A stretch of 64,000 nt of DNA from Nocardia sp. NBC_00416. Lineage in GTDB: Bacteria > Actinomycetota > Actinomycetes > Mycobacteriales > Mycobacteriaceae. The stretch is from the NCBI RefSeq assembly GCF_036032445.1, contig NZ_CP107932.1, positions 7,008,501 through 7,072,500 of the forward strand, written 5' to 3'. A program made the position numbers and the translations under genes. A model generated the notes under the pieces. The model saw only the letters and a program-made list of their open reading frames with translations. It did no database searches and was not told the DNA's origin. Within the stretch, counting starts at the first letter, position 1, and every line of letters begins with the position of its first letter. Shown piece after piece: positions 60,383 through 64,000 of this stretch.

Positions 60383-60613
60383 CCCGAGTCCCGAGTCCCG
60401 AGTCCCGAGTCCCGAGTCCCGAGTCCCGAGTCCCGAGTCCCGGGTCGCCGGGTCGCCGGGTCGCCGGGTCGCCGGGTCGCCGGGTCGCCGGGTCGCCGGG
60501 TCGCCGGGTCGCCGGGTCGCCGGGTCGCCGGGTCGCCGGGTCGCCGGGTCGCCGGGTCGCCGGGTCGCCGGGTCGCCGGGTCGCCGGGTCGCCGGGTCGC
60601 CGGGTCGCCGGGT
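60383..60613. repeat. 231-bp minisatellite: 7-mers then 8-mers
   Basis: Eight tandem CCCGAGT units (60383-60438), one hybrid CCCGGGT (60439-60445), then 21 perfect CGCCGGGT units (60446-60613). The units differ by one substitution and a 1-bp length change, so the 8-mer array probably grew from the 7-mer array by slippage. All frames are open on both strands, giving artificial ORFs. It lies between the propeller gene and the SRPBCC gene and should vary in length between isolates. Confidence 0.95.
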
Positions 60614-60681
60614 GGATCGGCAAATACGACCGCGAACGGGTCGCCGCCCTCGCGGACCTGAAACGAGCATTGGAGGAACCT

Positions 60682-61167
60682 GTGAGCGCACCGGAATTCG
60701 TCTACACCACCTATATTCGGACCACTCCGCAGCAGCTGTGGGAGGCGCTGACCGAACCCGCTTTCACAAAACGCTATTGGGGCGCGACATTCGATACCGA
60801 CTGGCGTCCGGGATCACGAATGGTGTGGCATCAGCAGGGCTGGTCGAGCGACGACCCGGAGCAGGTGGTGCTGGAGGCCGAACCGTACACGCGGCTGTCC
60901 TACACCTGGCACACCTTCGACTCCCGATTCGCCGAGGCGTTCGAGATGGAGCCCGGCGATGTCGCGGCATGGGGCCGGGAGGCCCGCTCGAAGGTCACCT
61001 TCGAGCTCGAGTCCAAGGGCGAGGTGGTGAAACTGACCGTGGTGCACAACGGCTTCGAGCCCGGCAGCGCTGTGCTCGCCGGAATCAGCGAGGGCTGGCC
61101 CGCCATCGTCGCCGGCCTCAAAACGCTGCTCGAGACGGGTGCGGCCCTGCCCGAGCCCAGCGCCTGA
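60682..61167 (+). CDS. SRPBCC (AHSA1/CalC-like) family protein
   Basis: A 161-residue START-fold protein (APEFVYTTYIRTTPQQLWEALTEPAFTKRYWGATFDTDWRPGS, then SKVTFELESKGEVVKLTVVHNGFEPGS). Relatives form operons with ArsR regulators and bind small hydrophobic ligands. GGAGGAAC precedes the GTG at 60682. The 70 bp between the minisatellite and this start read in frame as WIGKYDRERVAALADLKRALEE, which looks like the end of a helical protein; an ArsR gene may have been lost where the repeat now lies. The same frame continues through the array, so a longer product is not excluded. Confidence 0.85.
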   Translation: MSAPEFVYTTYIRTTPQQLWEALTEPAFTKRYWGATFDTDWRPGSRMVWHQQGWSSDDPEQVVLEAEPYTRLSYTWHTFDSRFAEAFEMEPGDVAAWGREARSKVTFELESKGEVVKLTVVHNGFEPGSAVLAGISEGWPAIVAGLKTLLETGAALPEPSA

Positions 61168-61322
61168 CTCCCTTCGGCGCCTGCGCATTGCCCGCCGCCG
61201 GCATACCGGCGAATGCCCTGTGGTCAGCGCCTCGCGGATCTCGGAACACGTCCCCGCCGACACCGCCTTGGTTGTCGCGGGTGGGTTCCCGCGCCGCCGG
61301 CCGGTGCCGATGATAGACATCA

Positions 61323-62006
61323 GTGGTGGAGGTTGGGGTCGCACTGGTCGATATCGCGCCGGGCCGGGTGGAGTTGTCGGACCGCCGGACCGAGCGGCGC
61401 TGGACGGTCGAGGTGGCCGCGTACCGGATCGCGTCTGTTCCGGTGACACGGGAGCAGTACGCGCGGACTTTCGGTGCGGGTGGGGTGCCCGATGGGGGGC
61501 TGCCGTTCGACAGCGTTTCGTGGCTGGACGCGGTGCGGTTCTGTAATGCCCTGTCCGAGCGGGAAGGACTCGCATCCGCGTACCGCCTCGACGGTACGAA
61601 CGTGGAGCGGATCGATACGAGTCAGGGATACCGGCTGCCCAGCGAAGCCGAATGGGAGTATGCCTGCCGGGCGGGCACCGAAGGCCCGCGTTACGGCGAA
61701 CTCGACGAGATCGCCTGGTATCGGGCGAATTCCGGGGGACGCGTGCATCCGGTCGGCGAGAAGCGGCCGAACCCGTGGGGTCTGCACGACATGCTCGGCA
61801 ACATGTGGGAATGGTGCTGGGATATCTACGATCCCGCGGTGTACGGCGAATACCGGGTGCTGCGAGGCGGCGGTTGGTTCGACGAGCACTGGAGTTGCCG
61901 GGTGTCGGTGCGCCGGCGCAGTCATCCGACGCTGCGGCTCGACGATGTCGGATTCCGGGTCGCGCGGTCGGGGCGAGCGGACTCCGGGTGCGAAGTAGCC
62001 GGCTGA
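61323..62006 (+). CDS. SUMF1/FGE-fold protein lacking the catalytic Cys pair
   Basis: A 227-residue formylglycine-generating-enzyme-like protein (TREQYARTF, VSWLDAVRFCNALSEREGL, YRLPSEAEWEYACRAGT, GLHDMLGNMWEWCWD, VLRGGGWFDEHWSCRVSVRRRSHP, VGFRVAR). True FGEs have two Cys around the RGGSxxxC...C copper site; only one Cys (WSCR) is present here, so formylglycine production is unlikely. Non-sulfatase relatives act in ergothioneine-type sulfoxidation or other binding roles. No sulfatase is adjacent. Confidence 0.8.
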   Translation: MVEVGVALVDIAPGRVELSDRRTERRWTVEVAAYRIASVPVTREQYARTFGAGGVPDGGLPFDSVSWLDAVRFCNALSEREGLASAYRLDGTNVERIDTSQGYRLPSEAEWEYACRAGTEGPRYGELDEIAWYRANSGGRVHPVGEKRPNPWGLHDMLGNMWEWCWDIYDPAVYGEYRVLRGGGWFDEHWSCRVSVRRRSHPTLRLDDVGFRVARSGRADSGCEVAG

Positions 62007-62131
62007 GCTCGCCGATCGCTGCGCTGGGACGAACCCGGTGGACGGGTAGGACGCGGCCCGGCTGCGGGATTGTGGAGGCGGCGGCAGCGGGGTCGCGGAT
62101 CGCCGGACCGCCGGGAACTCGGCGTGGATGT

Positions 62132-62743
62132 TCAGAGGTGGATCTTCGCCAGCGAGAGGACGATCTCGGCCGCCGCGTCCACCAGTCGACCCCGCGGCAC
62201 CGGTAGCCGGCCGTCGATCCAGTCCACATAGAGGGCGACGAGGGCGCCCGCCAGGGCGGTACCGAGGATCGCGAGCGCTTCTTCGCTGTTCGGTATCAAT
62301 GTGTCGTGCCCCAGGGTGGGCACCACCGTGCGGAGGAAAGCGGGCAGCCGATCGGCGCTGTGCCGGCGCAGGGTGTCGTCGGTGAGGGGTTCGCGGAGCA
62401 GTACGCGGGCCCGGCGCGGATCCTCTTCGAAATAGGCGGCGCAGATCTCCAGCGCGGAACGGACCGTGGCCCGCGGATCGGCATCGGGGCGCAGCGTGCT
62501 CAGCCGGATCAGGAGCTCGCTTTCGAGGCGGTCGTAGACGGCGGTCAACAGGGCTCGGCGGTCTTCGAAACTTTCGTAGAAATACCGGGGGCTCAGGTTC
62601 GCCAGGCGCGTGACCGCGCGCATGGTGACGGCCGCCGATCCGTCGGTGCCGAGCAGGGCGAGACCGACGTCCACGAGTTGCTCGCGACGCTGCGCGGACC
62701 GGTCGTCCAGCGTCCGGCCGCGCCACAGCTTGGGTGCGTTCAC
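62132..62743 (-). CDS. TetR/AcrR family transcriptional regulator
   Basis: A 203-residue regulator: DNA-binding domain at about residues 15-65 (VTMRAVTRLANLSPRYFYESFEDRRALLTAVYDRL) and a TetR_C-type ligand domain. GTG at 62743 is chosen; an in-frame ATG at 62785 is possible but would start inside the operator region. The 30-bp dyad at 62789-62818 lies between it and the divergent SnoaL-like gene and is its likely operator. Confidence 0.87.
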   Translation of the reverse strand: MNAPKLWRGRTLDDRSAQRREQLVDVGLALLGTDGSAAVTMRAVTRLANLSPRYFYESFEDRRALLTAVYDRLESELLIRLSTLRPDADPRATVRSALEICAAYFEEDPRRARVLLREPLTDDTLRRHSADRLPAFLRTVVPTLGHDTLIPNSEEALAILGTALAGALVALYVDWIDGRLPVPRGRLVDAAAEIVLSLAKIHL

Positions 62744-62788
62744 CGGTTCATCCTCGCATCGCTCCGGGCATTCATTGACATCAGGTGA

Positions 62789-62818
62789 TTCAACATGAAT
62801 CATACGATTCACGTTGAA
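62789..62818. promoter_or_regulatory. 30-bp TetR-type operator dyad
   Basis: TTCAACATGAATC (62789-62801) is inverted as GATTCACGTTGAA (62806-62818) with one mismatch across a 4-bp spacer. It lies between the divergent TetR and SnoaL-like genes. Confidence 0.8.
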
Positions 62819-62860
62819 GTGCGCGCGCGGCCCCGGTCGCGTCGGTCGAGAGGCTCGTAC

Positions 62861-63589
62861 GTGTTCAGTGACGAACAGTTCCAGCAAGCGCTGCGCCGGC
62901 CCCGCCTGGCCCGGCCCGCCCCCGAATTCCTCGACGCGAACCGCGCGGTCCCCATCCGAGTGATCCCGGAACCGGAACTCCAAGCCACCACCGAGGAATG
63001 GTTCGTCCAGTTCGACCGGAAACTGGAGTACTACGGCAAACTCGGCCTCGACCTGTCCTGGCTGATGGAGTGGGCGAAGAAATACTGGTGGAGCTTCCTG
63101 GCCCGGGACATGAGCCTCAACCACGAGTTGTACGCGGCCGATATCCGCTACACCGACGTCACCACCTTCGGGCGCACCATCGTCGGCATCGACGAATTCG
63201 TGAAGTACAACTTCGCTTTCTTCGACGCCATCCCGGACTGGCGCTACGACCCGCTGCCGAATCAGGTGTATCTCGACGTCACCCCGGACGAGCGCGTACG
63301 GGTCGTCATCCGCTATATCGGCAGCGGCCACTGGGACGGGCCGCTGCGCCTGTATCCGTACGACGACAGCGCGCCGGTGCTCTACGGAAACGGCCGCTTC
63401 ATCCAGTGCCCCGCGGTCGATCGCTATCACTTCGACGCCGACGGGCTGATGGAAGAGGGCGAGACCCTGTACGACGCATTCGATGTCACACAGCGCGGCG
63501 GGATCCTGCCCCGTGACGACAGTTGGCAGTTCAAAGCGCTGATGTCGGCGTCGAAGATCCCCGCCCTGCTGCAGCGTCTCAGGTCCTAG
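62861..63589 (+). CDS. SnoaL/NTF2-like fold protein
   Basis: About 242 residues from the GTG at 62861 (MFSDEQFQQALRRPR); the frame is open from 62795, but the GTG has GAGAGG about 7 bases upstream. The core (ELYAADIRYTDVTTFGRTIVGIDEFVKYNFAFFDAIPDWRYDPLP, then VRVVIRYIGSGHWDGPL) matches the cone-shaped NTF2/SnoaL fold, with an extra N-terminal region. The function, enzyme or ligand binder, is unknown. It is divergent from TetR and probably repressed by it. Confidence 0.75.
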   Translation: MFSDEQFQQALRRPRLARPAPEFLDANRAVPIRVIPEPELQATTEEWFVQFDRKLEYYGKLGLDLSWLMEWAKKYWWSFLARDMSLNHELYAADIRYTDVTTFGRTIVGIDEFVKYNFAFFDAIPDWRYDPLPNQVYLDVTPDERVRVVIRYIGSGHWDGPLRLYPYDDSAPVLYGNGRFIQCPAVDRYHFDADGLMEEGETLYDAFDVTQRGGILPRDDSWQFKALMSASKIPALLQRLRS

Positions 63590-63600
63590 CGCGCCCGGAC

Positions 63601-64000
63601 TCAACTTCTCGGCGCCGTCGCCACGGCCTCGTCGAAACGCGGGTGGGAGACGATATCGGCCGCGCGCAGATCCGGGGCGATCCGGGCGCGCACGAAGGTC
63701 TCGCCACCGCGGAACAGGCTCATGCTCACCAGCAGCCCGAGCGGTAGCCAGCCGGGGAAGATCGCGAAGACCAGCCAGGCCGGCGGCCGGATATGGGCGG
63801 CGACCATGAGCACCACGGCGACGATGTTCACCGCGCCCAGCGCGATGAGCGCGGTGCCCGCCGCACGGTAGATCCGCGCGGGGACGAGACAGGCTGGGCA
63901 GAGCGGCCATTCACCGTGCAGGACGATATCCGGGTAGGTGCGGGCCACCGAGTTCAACCGCCAGATCTGCACTATCCGCAGCACCAGGCGCAGCAGGTTC
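63601..64000 (-). CDS. small membrane protein, cut by the window edge
   Basis: The frame is open to the right edge; the visible part has at least 127 residues. Two hydrophobic helices (AAGTALIALGAVNIVAVVLMVAAHI and AWLVFAIFPGWLPLGLLVSMSLF) follow a cytosolic segment with a CPAC motif (WPLCPACLVPARI), which could bind zinc. The C-terminal 40 residues are charged. The family is not recognised; the true start lies outside the window or at the GTG at 63984. Confidence 0.6.
   Translation of the reverse strand, partial: NLLRLVLRIVQIWRLNSVARTYPDIVLHGEWPLCPACLVPARIYRAAGTALIALGAVNIVAVVLMVAAHIRPPAWLVFAIFPGWLPLGLLVSMSLFRGGETFVRARIAPDLRAADIVSHPRFDEAVATAPRS

Noticed and set aside
60383..60613. CRISPR-like array
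   Set aside because: Units are 7-8 bp head-to-tail with no spacers, and no cas genes are present.
60114..61313. Long ORFs through the 8-bp repeats on both strands
   Set aside because: Any frame is open across CCCGAGT and CGCCGGGT units, so the ORFs are a product of the repeat, not evidence of a GRRVAGSP-repeat protein.
1..64000. rRNA, tRNA, riboswitch or insertion sequence
   Set aside because: I scanned for cloverleaf-like and conserved RNA motifs and for transposase motifs by eye and found none I could support; tRNAscan-SE, Infernal and ISfinder would settle this.

Overview
The window looks like a chromosomal segment of a high-GC actinobacterium of the Mycobacteriales, most likely Nocardia or a close relative. 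The evidence is about 68-70% GC with strong G/C at third codon positions, many GTG/TTG starts, type VII (ESX) secretion-type genes, a mycothiol-dependent-isomerase-like enzyme, a mycobacterial-style OxyR/AhpC/AhpD locus, a DUF4247 lipoprotein gene and many TetR/MarR/XRE regulators. This assignment is inference from gene content. I saw no rRNA, tRNA, CRISPR array or intact insertion sequence.

Layout, left: an ABC transporter pair (1-1576), a TetR regulator divergent from a methyltransferase (1630-2955), and a type VII secretion-like locus (3205-6769) with a YbaB/EbfC-like protein, small EspC/DUF2694-like proteins and a 778-residue acidic, proline-rich protein. Next come a DUF4178/DUF4247/DUF350/membrane aminopropyltransferase operon (6873-10054), an FAD monooxygenase, a membrane Ser/Thr kinase and a subtilase. 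A second ESX-type cassette (14623-17164) has a YbaB-like protein divergent from an EspC-like partner, a WXG-DUF6973-like putative effector and an exported protein that could be its immunity factor. Beside it lies a tightly overlapped four-gene operon (17210-21873) coding for an SF1 helicase, an unknown protein, an AddB/Cas4-type PD-(D/E)XK nuclease with a predicted Fe-S cluster, and a coiled-coil protein. I consider this operon the best candidate for an undescribed system.

Middle: a catabolic block (22001-28281) holds an acyl-CoA-dehydrogenase-fold enzyme, a VOC protein, a CoA transferase, an alpha/beta hydrolase and a homogentisate-dioxygenase-like ring-cleavage enzyme, with a divergent TetR gene. 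A nitrilase/membrane protein/amidase operon (29001-32461) is divergent from a LacI regulator and a MetX-like hydrolase, with two perfect LacI-type operators between them. A MerR/SulP pair (34826-36895) has a textbook 19-bp-spacer MerR promoter.

Right: mostly single enzymes paired with their own regulators. Three flavodoxin-fold quinone reductases lie divergent from MarR, AraC and XRE regulators. An MBL hydrolase has a divergent MarR. Two different VapBC modules stand back to back (49412-50847). OxyR is divergent from ahpCD, and LysR from an EamA exporter. Two decayed genes are visible: a frameshifted Cys/His-repeat gene at 40298-40770 and a histidine-phosphatase remnant at 41493-41685. A 231-bp minisatellite (60383-60613) made of 7-mers and then 8-mers sits just upstream of an SRPBCC gene. 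Many regulatory genes appear to have leaderless promoters (TAnnnT about 6-7 nt before the start codon).
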